NCBI RefSeq assembly: GCF_036250065.1
Contig: NZ_CP109199.1
Location: 5,828,001 to 5,892,000 of the forward strand
Length of the DNA stretch: 64,000 nucleotides
Source: Micromonospora sp. NBC_01699
GTDB lineage: Bacteria > Actinomycetota > Actinomycetes > Mycobacteriales > Micromonosporaceae
Direction of reading: 5' to 3'
Shown here: positions 1 through 7,738 of the stretch, piece after piece
How positions within the stretch are numbered: position 1 is the first letter of the stretch
How the letters are laid out: the number at the start of each line of letters is the position of its first letter
Made by a program: the position numbers and the translations under genes
Notes under the pieces: model-generated
Told to the model about the DNA's origin: nothing
Databases searched by the model: none
The model's input: only the letters and a program-made list of their open reading frames with translations

Positions 1-769
1 AGCAGTCGTAGAGGAACCACTCGTCGGCCCGGAACGGCCGGTGGAACCACAGGGCGTGGTCGAGGCTGGCGCCAACGACCCCGCCGGGCCCCCACACCTC
101 ACCGTGCACCGAGAGCACCGAGTCGAGCAGGGTCAGGTCCGAGGCGTACGTCAGCGCGCAGGCGTGCAGCAGCGGGTCGTCGGGCAGCTTGCCGTCGATC
201 CGCATCCACACCCGCTGGTACGGGTCGGCCGGCCGGTCGCCGGGGCGTACCCAGCCGGGCTCGCCGACGTAGCGGACGTCGATCGGACGCGGGATGAGCG
301 ACCAGATGCCGAGCCGCTCCGGGTAGCGGGCCAGCCGGTCGGCCATGGTCGGCACCTCGTCCGGACCGGGTACGTCCGGCGGGACCGGCGCCTGGTGGTC
401 GAGCCCCTCCTCGATCCGCTGGAACGACGCGGACATGAAGAAGATGGTCTTGCCGTGCTGCTTGGCCACCGACCGGCGGACCGAGAACGACCGGCCGTCG
501 CGGATCCGTTCGACCTGGTACTCGATCGGCTCGACCGGGTCGCCGGGGCGGACGAAGTAGCCGTGCAGCGAGTGCACGAACCGGGTCGGGTCGACGGTCC
601 GGCCGGCGGCCACCAGTGCCTGCCCGGCGACCTGACCGCCGTACACCCGTTGCGGGCCGACCGGCGGACTCATCCCCCGGAAGGTCATCTCGTCGACAGG
701 GGTCAGGTCGAGCACTTCGAGAAGTTGGTCGACCGCGACCTGTCCACCGACCGGCCCGCCGGACGTCAC
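1..769 (-). CDS. tesB: Acyl-CoA thioesterase II, partial (3' end outside window)
   Basis: Hydrolyses acyl-CoA to free fatty acid and CoA in the cytoplasm (TesB family, double hotdog fold). About 256 codons are visible. The first hotdog domain follows the start (MSPPVGPQRVYGGQVAGQAL), and the second reaches the motif SLDHALWFHRPF close to the window edge; its Asp corresponds to the catalytic Asp of E. coli TesB (family knowledge). The open frame runs off the edge after LYDC, so roughly the last 30-40 residues are missing. The GTG start at 769..767 shares the four bases GTGA with the stop codon of pyk, so the two genes are translationally coupled and form one operon. The pyk-tesB adjacency is common in actinobacteria. 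Confidence 0.93.
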   Translation of the reverse strand, partial: MTSGGPVGGQVAVDQLLEVLDLTPVDEMTFRGMSPPVGPQRVYGGQVAGQALVAAGRTVDPTRFVHSLHGYFVRPGDPVEPIEYQVERIRDGRSFSVRRSVAKQHGKTIFFMSASFQRIEEGLDHQAPVPPDVPGPDEVPTMADRLARYPERLGIWSLIPRPIDVRYVGEPGWVRPGDRPADPYQRVWMRIDGKLPDDPLLHACALTYASDLTLLDSVLSVHGEVWGPGGVVGASLDHALWFHRPFRADEWFLYDC

Positions 770-2217
770 TGCAAGGCCCGGGCCGCCGCCGCGTCGACAA
801 GGGAGCCGAGCTGGTGTACGCGCAACGTGTTGGTGAAGCCCGGGGTGCCGGGCGGGCTACCGGCGACGATCACCACGTAGTCGCCCGGGTTGCCCCGGCC
901 GAGGCCGAGCAGGGCCTGGTCGACCTGGCGGAACATGTCGTCGGTGTGCTGCACGAACGGCATCAGGAAGGTCTCCACGCCCCAGGCCAGGGCGAGCTGG
1001 TCGCGCACCTCCGGCACCGGGGTGAAGGCCAGCAGCGGCAGGTCGCAGTGCAGCCGGGAGAGCCGGCGCACGGTGTCACCGGTCTGCGAGAAGGCGACCA
1101 GGGCCTTGGCGCCGATGGCACGGGCGATCTGCGAGGCGGCCACGGTGAGCGCGCCGCCGTGCGTACGCGGGTCGTGCTGGAGCCGCGGCACGCCGATCGA
1201 GCCGGACTCGGTGGTGGTGACGATCTTCGCCATGGTGCTCACGGTGAGCACCGGATACTTGCCGACGCTGGTCTCGCCGGAGAGCATCACCGCGTCGGCG
1301 CCGTCGAGCACCGCGTTGGCCACGTCGGACGCCTCGGCGCGGGTGGGGCGGGAGTTCTCGATCATCGAGTCGAGCATCTGGGTGGCCACGATGACCGGCC
1401 GGGCGTTCTCCCGGCAGAGCTGCACGGCCCGCTTCTGCACCAGCGGCACCTGGTCCAGCGGAAGCTCGACGCCGAGGTCACCGCGGGCGACCATGATGCC
1501 GCCGTCGAACGCGGCGACGATGGCCTCCAGGTGGTCCACCGCCTCCGGCTTCTCGACCTTGGCCATGACCGGCCGGTGGACGCCGACCTCCTGCATGATG
1601 CCGTGCGCCAGCTTGATGTCGTCGGCCGAGCGGACGAAGGACATCGCGATCATGTCGACGCCGAGGCCGAGGGCGAACCGGAGGTCGTCGGCGTCCTTCT
1701 CCGACATCGCCGGCACGCTCACCGCGACGTTCGGCAGCGAGACGCCCTTGTTGTTGGAGACCGCGCCGCCCTCGGTGACCAGGACCCGGATGTCGTTGCC
1801 CTCGACCGAGCTGACCTCGACCGCTACCCGCCCGTCGTCGATCAGCAGGCGGTCGCCGGGGCTGACCTCCTGGGGCAGCTTGCTGTAGGTGCAGGAGACT
1901 CGCTCGCGGGTGCCGACGATGTCATCGCCGGTGATCACTACGGAGTCACCGGTGCGCCACTCGTGCGGGCCGTCGGCGAACTTGCCGAGGCGGATCTTCG
2001 GACCCTGTAGGTCGGCCAGGATCGCCACCGCTTTCCCGGTGGCCTGGGCGGCCTGCCGGACCAGGTGAAAGACCTTCTCATGATCGGCGTGGCTGCCGTG
2101 GCTGAAGTTCAGCCGGGCCACGTCCATGCCAGCCTCCACGAGACCGCGGATCCGCTCCGGGGTCGATGTCGCAGGGCCAAGCGTGCAGACGATTTTCGCG
2201 CGGCGTGTCACGCCCAT
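766..2217 (-). CDS. pyk: Pyruvate kinase
   Basis: Converts phosphoenolpyruvate and ADP to pyruvate and ATP, the last step of glycolysis. The 483-residue protein has the usual family length. It shows the N-terminal TIM-barrel start RRAKIVCTLGPATSTPERI, the substrate/metal region VARLNFSHGSHADHEKV, ADLQGPKIRLG, the active-site Lys segment PVMAKVEKPEA, and the K+/Mg2+ motif ATQMLDSMIENSRPTRAE. The C-terminal regulatory domain is complete and ends AAAARALQ. The ATG at 2217 is chosen because GGGAGAG lies about 9 bases upstream and the family begins here; the frame stays open further upstream without homology. It is first in the operon with tesB. Confidence 0.98.
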   Translation of the reverse strand: MGVTRRAKIVCTLGPATSTPERIRGLVEAGMDVARLNFSHGSHADHEKVFHLVRQAAQATGKAVAILADLQGPKIRLGKFADGPHEWRTGDSVVITGDDIVGTRERVSCTYSKLPQEVSPGDRLLIDDGRVAVEVSSVEGNDIRVLVTEGGAVSNNKGVSLPNVAVSVPAMSEKDADDLRFALGLGVDMIAMSFVRSADDIKLAHGIMQEVGVHRPVMAKVEKPEAVDHLEAIVAAFDGGIMVARGDLGVELPLDQVPLVQKRAVQLCRENARPVIVATQMLDSMIENSRPTRAEASDVANAVLDGADAVMLSGETSVGKYPVLTVSTMAKIVTTTESGSIGVPRLQHDPRTHGGALTVAASQIARAIGAKALVAFSQTGDTVRRLSRLHCDLPLLAFTPVPEVRDQLALAWGVETFLMPFVQHTDDMFRQVDQALLGLGRGNPGDYVVIVAGSPPGTPGFTNTLRVHQLGSLVDAAAARALQ

Positions 2218-2711
2218 CAGGCTAGTCTCTCTCCCAGATCGGTCCACGGGCCGACCCTGTCGGATTCTGGAATTCTCGTCCAACGTCGCGCTGTACGCGG
2301 GTGTCCGGCGGGTGTCGTCTCGCCGGGCGACGTCGGGGTGGCGGGCATCAACGACCGCGCGTCCGGAAGCGTACCGCCGTCGTGTAGCCCACGACACGCC
2401 CGGTGGGTCGGACCGGCACGATCGGTCCGGAAGTCGGCACGTCACGAGATATCGCTGTCGACAATCCACGCTAATCGCCTAAGAGTCACGAAAACCCGAT
2501 TAGCCGTCAAACCAGACAGGAATTGATGAGCGTCTTGACGGCCTGAAACAGTGGCGTAACACTCGTCGGGAGAGCGCTCTCACTGTCAGAACCCGCAGGC
2601 GCGGGCCGGCCGCCGGAACCCCCCGACGGCCGGCCGTACCCACCCAGCCCCGGCGTTGCCACGCCTCGACTGGGCCGCCCCACCGCGCCCTATCACCGAC
2701 AGGTGGGCCCA
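2218..2711. other. Divergent intergenic region between pyk and the beta-helix gene
   Basis: No credible gene is present in these 494 bases. The half near pyk carries its ribosome binding site. The right half holds a promoter and palindromic operator (2535-2581) directed at the secreted protein on the plus strand. Open frames across this segment show no recognisable family and poor codon bias. Confidence 0.6.
2535..2581 (+). promoter_or_regulatory. Promoter with LacI-type palindromic operator
   Basis: A -35 like TTGACG (2535-2540) and a -10 like TAACAC (2557-2562) are 16 bases apart. They are followed directly by the perfect 12-base palindrome GAGAGCGCTCTC (2570-2581), which would overlap the transcription start. 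The palindrome resembles LacI-family operators of actinomycetes such as the CebR site TGGGAGCGCTCCCA (known motif). Sugar-induced expression of the 2712 gene is inferred. Confidence 0.5.
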
Positions 2712-4970
2712 ATGGAAGTTCATCGTCGCACCACCCGCACACTCTCGACCCGTTCCCGATGGGGTGTGCTCACCGCCCTGGCCGTCGCGCTGCTGGCGCC
2801 CGTACCGTTCATCACCGCGCCGACCGCCGCGCAGGCCGCGCCGACCCTCATCTCCCAGGGCAAGGCCGCTACCGCCTCGTCCGCCGAGAGCGCCGGCATG
2901 GCCGCCGCCGCGGCGGTCGACGGCAACGCCGGCACCCGCTGGTCCAGCACCTTCAGCGACCCCCAGTGGCTACAGGTCGACCTGGGCGCCAACGCCACCC
3001 TCAGCCAGGTGGTGCTCAACTGGGAGACCGCCGCCGGGCGGGCCTTCCAGATCCAGACGTCGCCGACCGGGTCCGCACCCTGGACCACGATCTACTCGAC
3101 GACCACCGGCACCGGCGGCGTACAGACGATCCCGGTGACCGGCAGCGGCCGCCACGTACGGATGTACGGCACCGCCCGGACCACCGGCTACGGCTACTCA
3201 CTCTGGGAGTTCCAGGTGTACGGCGAGTTCGGCACCGTTCCGCCGACCACCCCGCCGACCACCCCGCCGGTGACCGGCACCCCGGTCGAGCCGACCGACC
3301 CGCGCAACCCGAACTTCGGGCCGAACACCTTCGTCTTCGACCCGTCGACGCCGACCGGGACCATCCAGAGCCGGCTGAACACGATCTTCACCCAGCAGGA
3401 GACCAACCAGTTCGGTCCGCAGCGGTACGCGGTGCTGTTCAAGCCCGGCACCTACACCGCCGACGTGAACCTGGGCTTCTTCACCCAGGTCGCCGGGCTC
3501 GGCTTCTCCCCCGACGACGTGAACCTCAACGGTCACGTACGGGCCGAGGCCACCTGGTTCGGCGGCAACGCCACCCAGAACTTCTGGCGGGCGGCCGAGA
3601 ACCTGTCGGTGACCCTGCCGGCCGGGGTGACGGTCGAGCGGTGGGCGGTGTCGCAGGCCGCGCCGTACCGGCGGATGCACCTGCGCGGCGCGCAGAACCA
3701 GATCCAGCTCTGGAACGGCGGCGACGGCTGGTCCAGCGGCGGCCTGCTGGCCGACACCCGGATCGACGGCCTGGTGGTCAGCGGTTCGCAGCAGCAGTGG
3801 TACTCGCGCAACAGCGAGTTCGGCAACGGCTGGACCGGCTCGGTGTGGAACATGGTGTTCCAGGGAGTGGCCGGCGCCCCGGCGCCGAACTTCCCCAACC
3901 CCTCGCACACCGTCATCCCGACCACTCCGACCGTCCGGGAGAAGCCCTTCCTGTACGTCGACGGCACCGGTGAGTACCGGGTCTTCGTGCCGGCGCTGCG
4001 ACAGAACAGCACGGGCACCACCTGGTACAACAAGACCCCGGCCGGCACCTCGTCCTCGCTCAGCCAGTACTTCATCGTCCGGCAGGGCACCTCGGCGGCG
4101 ACCATCAACGCCGCCCTGGCCCAGGGCAAGGACCTGCTGTTCGCCCCCGGCGTGCACCGCACCACCGAAACGATCCGGATCACCCGGCCGAACACGGTCG
4201 TGCTCGGCCTCGGCCTGGCGACGATCGAGCCGCAGAACGGCGTGACCGCGATGACCGTCGCCGACGTCGACGGGGTGAAGGTCGCCGGCATCATGTTCGA
4301 GGCCGGCACCACCAACTCGGCCGCCCTGATGGAGGTCGGCCCGGCCGGCTCCAGCGCGGACCACGCGGCCAACCCGACCTCGCTGCACGACGTCTTCTTC
4401 CGGATCGGTGGCGCGGTCGCCGGCAAGGCCACCAACAGCCTGGTGATCAACAGCGATGACGTGATCGGCGACCACATGTGGTTGTGGCGGGCCGACCACG
4501 GCAACGCCGGCACCTACGGCTGGACGATCAACACCGCCGACACCGGGCTGGTGGTCAACGGCGACGACGTCACCATGTACGGCCTGTTCGTCGAGCACTA
4601 CCAGAAGTACCAGACCATCTGGAACGGCGAACGAGGCAGGACGTACTTCTACCAGAACGAGTTCCCGTACGACCCGCCGAACCAGGCGGCCTGGATGAAC
4701 GGCTCCACCCGCGGGTACGCGGCGTACAAGGTGGCCGACGCGGTGAACACCCACGAGGCGTGGGGGCTGGGCAGCTACTCCTACTTCAACGTGGATCCCA
4801 GCGTGGTCGCCGAACGGTCCTTCGAGGTGCCGAACAAGACAGGGGTCCGGTTCCGCAACATGGTCTCGGTCTCCCTCGGCGGCGTGGGCACCATCAACCA
4901 CGTCATCAACAACGTCGGCGGTCCGGCGAACCAGGCCAACCAGACCATCTACGTGGTCAACTACCCGTAG
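2712..4970 (+). CDS. Secreted discoidin (F5/8 type C) plus right-handed beta-helix protein
   Basis: Probable extracellular carbohydrate-binding or carbohydrate-degrading protein of 752 residues. A Sec-type signal peptide (Arg-rich start, hydrophobic LTALAVALLAPVPF, cleavage after AQA near residue 43) is followed by an F5/8 type C domain (about residues 45-170) and a Pro/Thr linker with PPTT repeats. A long domain with beta-helix character follows (PGTYTADVNLGFF, VVLGLGLATIEPQNGV, GLVVNGDDVTMYGLFVEH). I recognise the architecture as a common actinomycete secreted protein annotated only as discoidin-domain protein; the substrate is unknown. ATG 2712 is preferred over GTG 2703 because AGGTGG (2701-2706) sits five bases before it. 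The LPMO gene lies convergently downstream. Confidence 0.8.
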   Translation: MEVHRRTTRTLSTRSRWGVLTALAVALLAPVPFITAPTAAQAAPTLISQGKAATASSAESAGMAAAAAVDGNAGTRWSSTFSDPQWLQVDLGANATLSQVVLNWETAAGRAFQIQTSPTGSAPWTTIYSTTTGTGGVQTIPVTGSGRHVRMYGTARTTGYGYSLWEFQVYGEFGTVPPTTPPTTPPVTGTPVEPTDPRNPNFGPNTFVFDPSTPTGTIQSRLNTIFTQQETNQFGPQRYAVLFKPGTYTADVNLGFFTQVAGLGFSPDDVNLNGHVRAEATWFGGNATQNFWRAAENLSVTLPAGVTVERWAVSQAAPYRRMHLRGAQNQIQLWNGGDGWSSGGLLADTRIDGLVVSGSQQQWYSRNSEFGNGWTGSVWNMVFQGVAGAPAPNFPNPSHTVIPTTPTVREKPFLYVDGTGEYRVFVPALRQNSTGTTWYNKTPAGTSSSLSQYFIVRQGTSAATINAALAQGKDLLFAPGVHRTTETIRITRPNTVVLGLGLATIEPQNGVTAMTVADVDGVKVAGIMFEAGTTNSAALMEVGPAGSSADHAANPTSLHDVFFRIGGAVAGKATNSLVINSDDVIGDHMWLWRADHGNAGTYGWTINTADTGLVVNGDDVTMYGLFVEHYQKYQTIWNGERGRTYFYQNEFPYDPPNQAAWMNGSTRGYAAYKVADAVNTHEAWGLGSYSYFNVDPSVVAERSFEVPNKTGVRFRNMVSVSLGGVGTINHVINNVGGPANQANQTIYVVNYP

Positions 4971-5005
4971 GTCGTCGCCGCTCGGCACGCGCTCTCCGGG
5001 TCCCA

Positions 5006-5047
5006 CCGCGCCCGGTCCGGTCGACACGTCGACCGGACCGGGCGCGG
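5006..5047. terminator. Strong bidirectional hairpin between convergent genes
   Basis: Perfect 20-base arms at 5006-5025 and 5028-5047 (inner part GGTCCGGTCGAC / GTCGACCGGACC) lie just after the beta-helix gene. The LPMO gene converges from the other side, so the hairpin can act for both. Confidence 0.75.
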
Positions 5048-5061
5048 CCCGTTTCACCTCG

Positions 5062-5188
5062 GGTTCAGGTGGCTTTCCGCTGTCCCCGGGTCAGGTGGCC
5101 TTCCGTTGGCCTGGGTCAGATGGCTTCCCGTTGGCCCCGGTCAGATGGCTTCCCGTTGGCCCCGGTCAGATGGCTTCCCGTTGGCCCG
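5062..5188. repeat. 25-base tandem repeats abutting the LPMO stop codon
   Basis: Four clear 25-base units start at 5089, 5114, 5139 and 5164; a diverged unit starts at 5062 and a truncated one at 5189. Consensus begins GGTCAGATGGCTTCCCGTTG. The truncated copy contains the stop codon of the LPMO gene (5191-5193), so the array looks like serial duplication of the gene's 3' end. Confidence 0.85.
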
Positions 5189-5190
5189 GG

Positions 5191-6324
5191 TCAGGTGGCG
5201 ACGCAGGTCGGGGTCGGTGAGCCGTTGCTGCCGGTCCACGAGCCGAGGAGCCCGAAGGTGGTGCTCGCACCGACGCCGAGGCTGCCGTTGTACGCGACGT
5301 TCGTGGCGCTCACCCCGGTGCCGGCCGAGGTGACGGTGGCGCCCCAGCTCGACCCGACCGACTGCCCGTTGGGCCAGGTCCAGGTCACCGTCCAGCCGCT
5401 GATCGCGGCGCTGCCGGCGGTGACCCGTACGTCGGCCTGGAAGCCGCCGGACCACTGGCCGGTGACCGTGTAGGTGGCGGTGCAGCCGCGCGGCGTACCC
5501 GGTGTGGTGGCCGGCGGTGTGGTGGCCGGCGCCGTGGTGCGCGGCGGGGTCGGGGTCGGCGTGGCCGTCCGGGTCGGCGTCGGGGTCGGCGTACGGGTGG
5601 GGGTGGCCGTCGGGGTCGGACCGGTCCCGCCGGGGAAGGTCACGTCACTGCACCAGTAGTACGACTGGTCCATGTGGCTGGCCTGCCAGATGGTGAACAC
5701 CACGTGCCGCCCGGTACGCCCCGGCGCGGACACGTTGATCGAGTTGGAGACGCCGTTGAGCGCCGGGTCGTCGGTCCGGGTGCCCTGGCCGGGCGGGATC
5801 ACCCCGGTCGAGGCGACCTGTTCGAGATCGGCCCAGCGCAGCGGTTGGGTGAGCGGGTTGTAACCCTGCCGGGAGACGTACACCCGGTAGTAGTCGGCGC
5901 CGTGCAGGGCCTGGTCGTGCACGGTCAGGGTGAAGTTGTTGTTCACCGACGCCGCCCGCCACGCGCCGGGGGTGTCCATCGCGGCGTAGCGGGGCCCGCC
6001 GGTACGCCCGCCGCTGCACAGCTGTCCGTCGGGGATGGCTGCCTGGTGGTTGCCGGCCACGCCCTCGCGGTAGAGGCCGTTCCAGTTCCACATGCCGTTG
6101 GGGTCGTTCTGCCAGGCCTGCCAGCACATCGGGTCCTGGGTGGCCATCTCGGGCGCCTGGAAGTTGCCGCCCCAGCGCTGCCAGCAGCCGTAGTTGCGCG
6201 ATGGTGGGCTGATCGTCGAGCCGTGCGCGGAGGCGCTCTGCACCCACGCGGTGGTGAACAGCAGCATGGCGAGCGCGGCGACGGCCAGCACTCGGGTGAT
6301 CAGTGGTCGGGTGGACAGGGTCAT
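5191..6324 (-). CDS. AA10 lytic polysaccharide monooxygenase with C-terminal CBM2
   Basis: Secreted copper enzyme that oxidatively cleaves crystalline cellulose or chitin. The 377-residue precursor has a signal peptide ending SASA, which exposes His34 (HGSTISPPSRN) as the N-terminal copper-brace histidine. The second histidine is His141 in HGADYYRVYVSRQGY. The axial position in SYYWCSD is Tyr223, where most AA10 enzymes have Phe (family knowledge). A Pro/Thr linker (about 234-280) joins a CBM2 (281-377, starting GCTATYTVTGQWSGGF) with conserved Trp residues. Overall similarity (QPLRWADLEQV, FTIWQASHMDQ) points to the cellulose-active clade; that is inference. ATG 6324 has GGGAGC six bases upstream. 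The gene stops inside a 25-base repeat array. Confidence 0.93.
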   Translation of the reverse strand: MTLSTRPLITRVLAVAALAMLLFTTAWVQSASAHGSTISPPSRNYGCWQRWGGNFQAPEMATQDPMCWQAWQNDPNGMWNWNGLYREGVAGNHQAAIPDGQLCSGGRTGGPRYAAMDTPGAWRAASVNNNFTLTVHDQALHGADYYRVYVSRQGYNPLTQPLRWADLEQVASTGVIPPGQGTRTDDPALNGVSNSINVSAPGRTGRHVVFTIWQASHMDQSYYWCSDVTFPGGTGPTPTATPTRTPTPTPTRTATPTPTPPRTTAPATTPPATTPGTPRGCTATYTVTGQWSGGFQADVRVTAGSAAISGWTVTWTWPNGQSVGSSWGATVTSAGTGVSATNVAYNGSLGVGASTTFGLLGSWTGSNGSPTPTCVAT

Positions 6325-6495
6325 CGGGGCTCCCGGTGGAAAGTAGGGTGCCCCGCACGAGCCGCGGGTGGGAGAACGGAACCGTGGGGCCGTACGCGAG
6401 CACGCGCGAAGGCGGAAGGCGTGGAACGAGTACGCGGGAGGCTGCCCGTCACCCCCGCACCGGTCAGCTGGCTCCCGCACCGGCCCTACCTCAGC

Positions 6496-6544
6496 AGATT
6501 CACATGAATCTATTGCTCGTGTCAATAGTTTGGCATCCAAACTA
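6496..6544 (-). promoter_or_regulatory. LPMO promoter with two palindromic operators
   Basis: Read on the minus strand, TTGACA (6525-6520) is a consensus -35. It is flanked by two perfect palindromes: TAGTTTGGCATCCAAACTA (6526-6544, 8-base arms) just upstream, and AGATTCACATGAATCT (6496-6511, 7-base arms) where the -10 would lie. Binding by one or two repressors or activators is inferred. Confidence 0.5.
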
Positions 6545-6587
6545 AGAACGGGAGGCGCGGCGTTGCAGATCTCCGTGCCCGAGGTCG

Positions 6588-6621
6588 GCGCGGTGTAGTT
6601 GGAGCCGCCACTGCACCGCGC
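6588..6621 (-). terminator. Hairpin downstream of the macro-domain gene
   Basis: Twelve-base arms at 6588-6599 and 6610-6621 match at 11 positions (left GCGCGGTGTAGT) around a 10-base loop, about 70 bases beyond the macro-domain stop codon. Confidence 0.45.
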
Positions 6622-6688
6622 ACCCGACCGCCGGCACCACACCCGGGGTGACCCGCCCCGATCGGGTCGGCCGACGGCGGCGTCGTCG

Positions 6689-7198
6689 CTACCGAGATCC
6701 GTCGAGCGCGGCGCGCAGCAGGTCGCGGGTCGGCTCGTCGAAGGCGACCAGCCGGATCAGCTCGACCCGCGACGGCGTGGCCCGGATGGTGTCGACCGCT
6801 ATCCGGGCCGCCCGCTCGGGCGGGAATCCGTAGACCCCGGTCGCGATGGCCGGGAAGGCGATCCGGCGTACGCCGAGTTCGTCCGCCACCTCAAGACAGC
6901 GCCGGTAACAGGAGGCGAGAAGATCGGCCTCGCCGTGTCCGCCGCCCTCCCAGACCGGCCCCACGGTATGGATCACGTGCCGAACCGGCGGATCGAGGTC
7001 GAACGCCGGCGTCGCCTTCGCATCACCCGGATCACACGGCGCAACCGCCGCCCCCGCCTCAGCCAACCGAGCCCCCGCCGCCCGATGAATCGCCCCGTCC
7101 ACCCCACCCCCACCGAGCAACGACTCATTCGCCGCCGTCACCACCGCATCCACATCCTCCGCAGTGACATCCCCCCACACAACCTCAACCCTCACCAT
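6689..7198 (-). CDS. Macro-domain protein (ADP-ribose/O-acetyl-ADP-ribose hydrolase type)
   Basis: Single-domain macro protein of 169 residues, the normal size of YmdB/TARG-like enzymes that bind ADP-ribose and remove ADP-ribosyl or acetyl groups. It shows the hallmark loops VVTAANESLLGGGGVDGAIH (catalytic loop 1), VRHVIHTVGPVW, and the diphosphate-binding loop AFPAIATGVYGFP. The N-terminus VEVVWGDVTAEDVDAVV is typical of the family. The ATG at 7198 has G-rich sequence upstream. It is a single gene with its back to the amidase operon, and its upstream region carries an intergenic palindrome. The biological partner is unknown. Confidence 0.92.
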   Translation of the reverse strand: MVRVEVVWGDVTAEDVDAVVTAANESLLGGGGVDGAIHRAAGARLAEAGAAVAPCDPGDAKATPAFDLDPPVRHVIHTVGPVWEGGGHGEADLLASCYRRCLEVADELGVRRIAFPAIATGVYGFPPERAARIAVDTIRATPSRVELIRLVAFDEPTRDLLRAALDGSR

Positions 7199-7277
7199 CC
7201 CCCCATCCCCCCATCCTCCCCCCTCCCACCCCCCACCCCTCCCCTCCCCCTCCCCTCCCCCCGCCCCCCGCTCCGGC

Positions 7278-7333
7278 GATCTAGGGCGAATGGTGGCTGT
7301 TGAAGATCAACAAGCACGTATTTGCCCTAGATC
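7278..7333. repeat. Intergenic palindrome, family A, copy 1
   Basis: Fourteen-base arms (GATCTAGGGCGAAT at 7278-7291, partner 7320-7333, one mismatch) enclose a small inner hairpin TGTTGA/TCAACA (7298-7312). Closely related palindromes lie at 34134-34193 and 45871-45932. This copy lies between divergent genes, so it is not a simple terminator. Confidence 0.8.
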
Positions 7334-7438
7334 AACGGGCTTTGGGCGCGGGCGGTTCACGGGTATGTGATCTTGGGGTTATGGGGGCGACACAGGGTGA
7401 TCCGAGAGTGGGGCAACGTTTCCAAGCGGAGGAGCACC

Positions 7439-7738
7439 ATGGCACCCACACCGCCGACCGACTCCGAACTCGACATCCTGATCCGGGCCCGGCTCGCCTC
7501 GCTCGGTATAGATCTGGACCAGCTTCCCCCCGGCACCACCGCCGACCCGGTGACCGGATCACCCGGACGGGACTCCGTACTCGCCTCGCTGCGGTCGTTC
7601 GTCCGGAGCACGGTGACGTCGCTGGCCGCGTACCAGCTTCCGGCGCCGGCCGGAACCGCACCGGCACTCGCGAAGGCACTGTCGCAGCAGGCCGCACCGA
7701 TGCTCTACCCCTCGATCAGCACCGAATGGCGGAACTGA
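7439..7738 (+). CDS. Small protein translationally coupled to the amidase
   Basis: Unrecognised 99-residue protein with no signal peptide or membrane segment. It has a helical N-terminal half (DSELDILIRARLASLGIDLD) and a second helical stretch (LASLRSFVRSTVTSLAAYQL). ATG 7439 is preceded by GGAGGAG (7428-7434). Its stop TGA overlaps the ATG of the amidase (TGATG at 7736-7740), so the two are made together. By position it resembles small GatC/AtzG-like partners of amidase-signature enzymes, but no sequence match is claimed. Confidence 0.75.
   Translation: MAPTPPTDSELDILIRARLASLGIDLDQLPPGTTADPVTGSPGRDSVLASLRSFVRSTVTSLAAYQLPAPAGTAPALAKALSQQAAPMLYPSISTEWRN

Larger units (their letters stand above)
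6325..6688. other. Intergenic region upstream of the LPMO gene
   Basis: No gene is evident in these 364 bases. The segment holds the LPMO promoter with two palindromes (6496-6544) and a hairpin (6588-6621) that can terminate the macro-domain gene. Confidence 0.6.

Noticed and set aside
766-2469. N-terminally extended pyruvate kinase
   Set aside because: The extra 84 residues have no family similarity, and a good ribosome binding site precedes the ATG at 2217.
5006-5047. Palindrome of the dispersed families
   Set aside because: It is a simple long-stem hairpin with a two-base loop and no GATC end; it shares no sequence with families A-D and fits an ordinary bidirectional terminator.
5062-5188. 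CRISPR-like array of 25-base repeats
   Set aside because: Units are directly adjacent with no spacers, share text with the end of the LPMO gene, and no cas genes are nearby.
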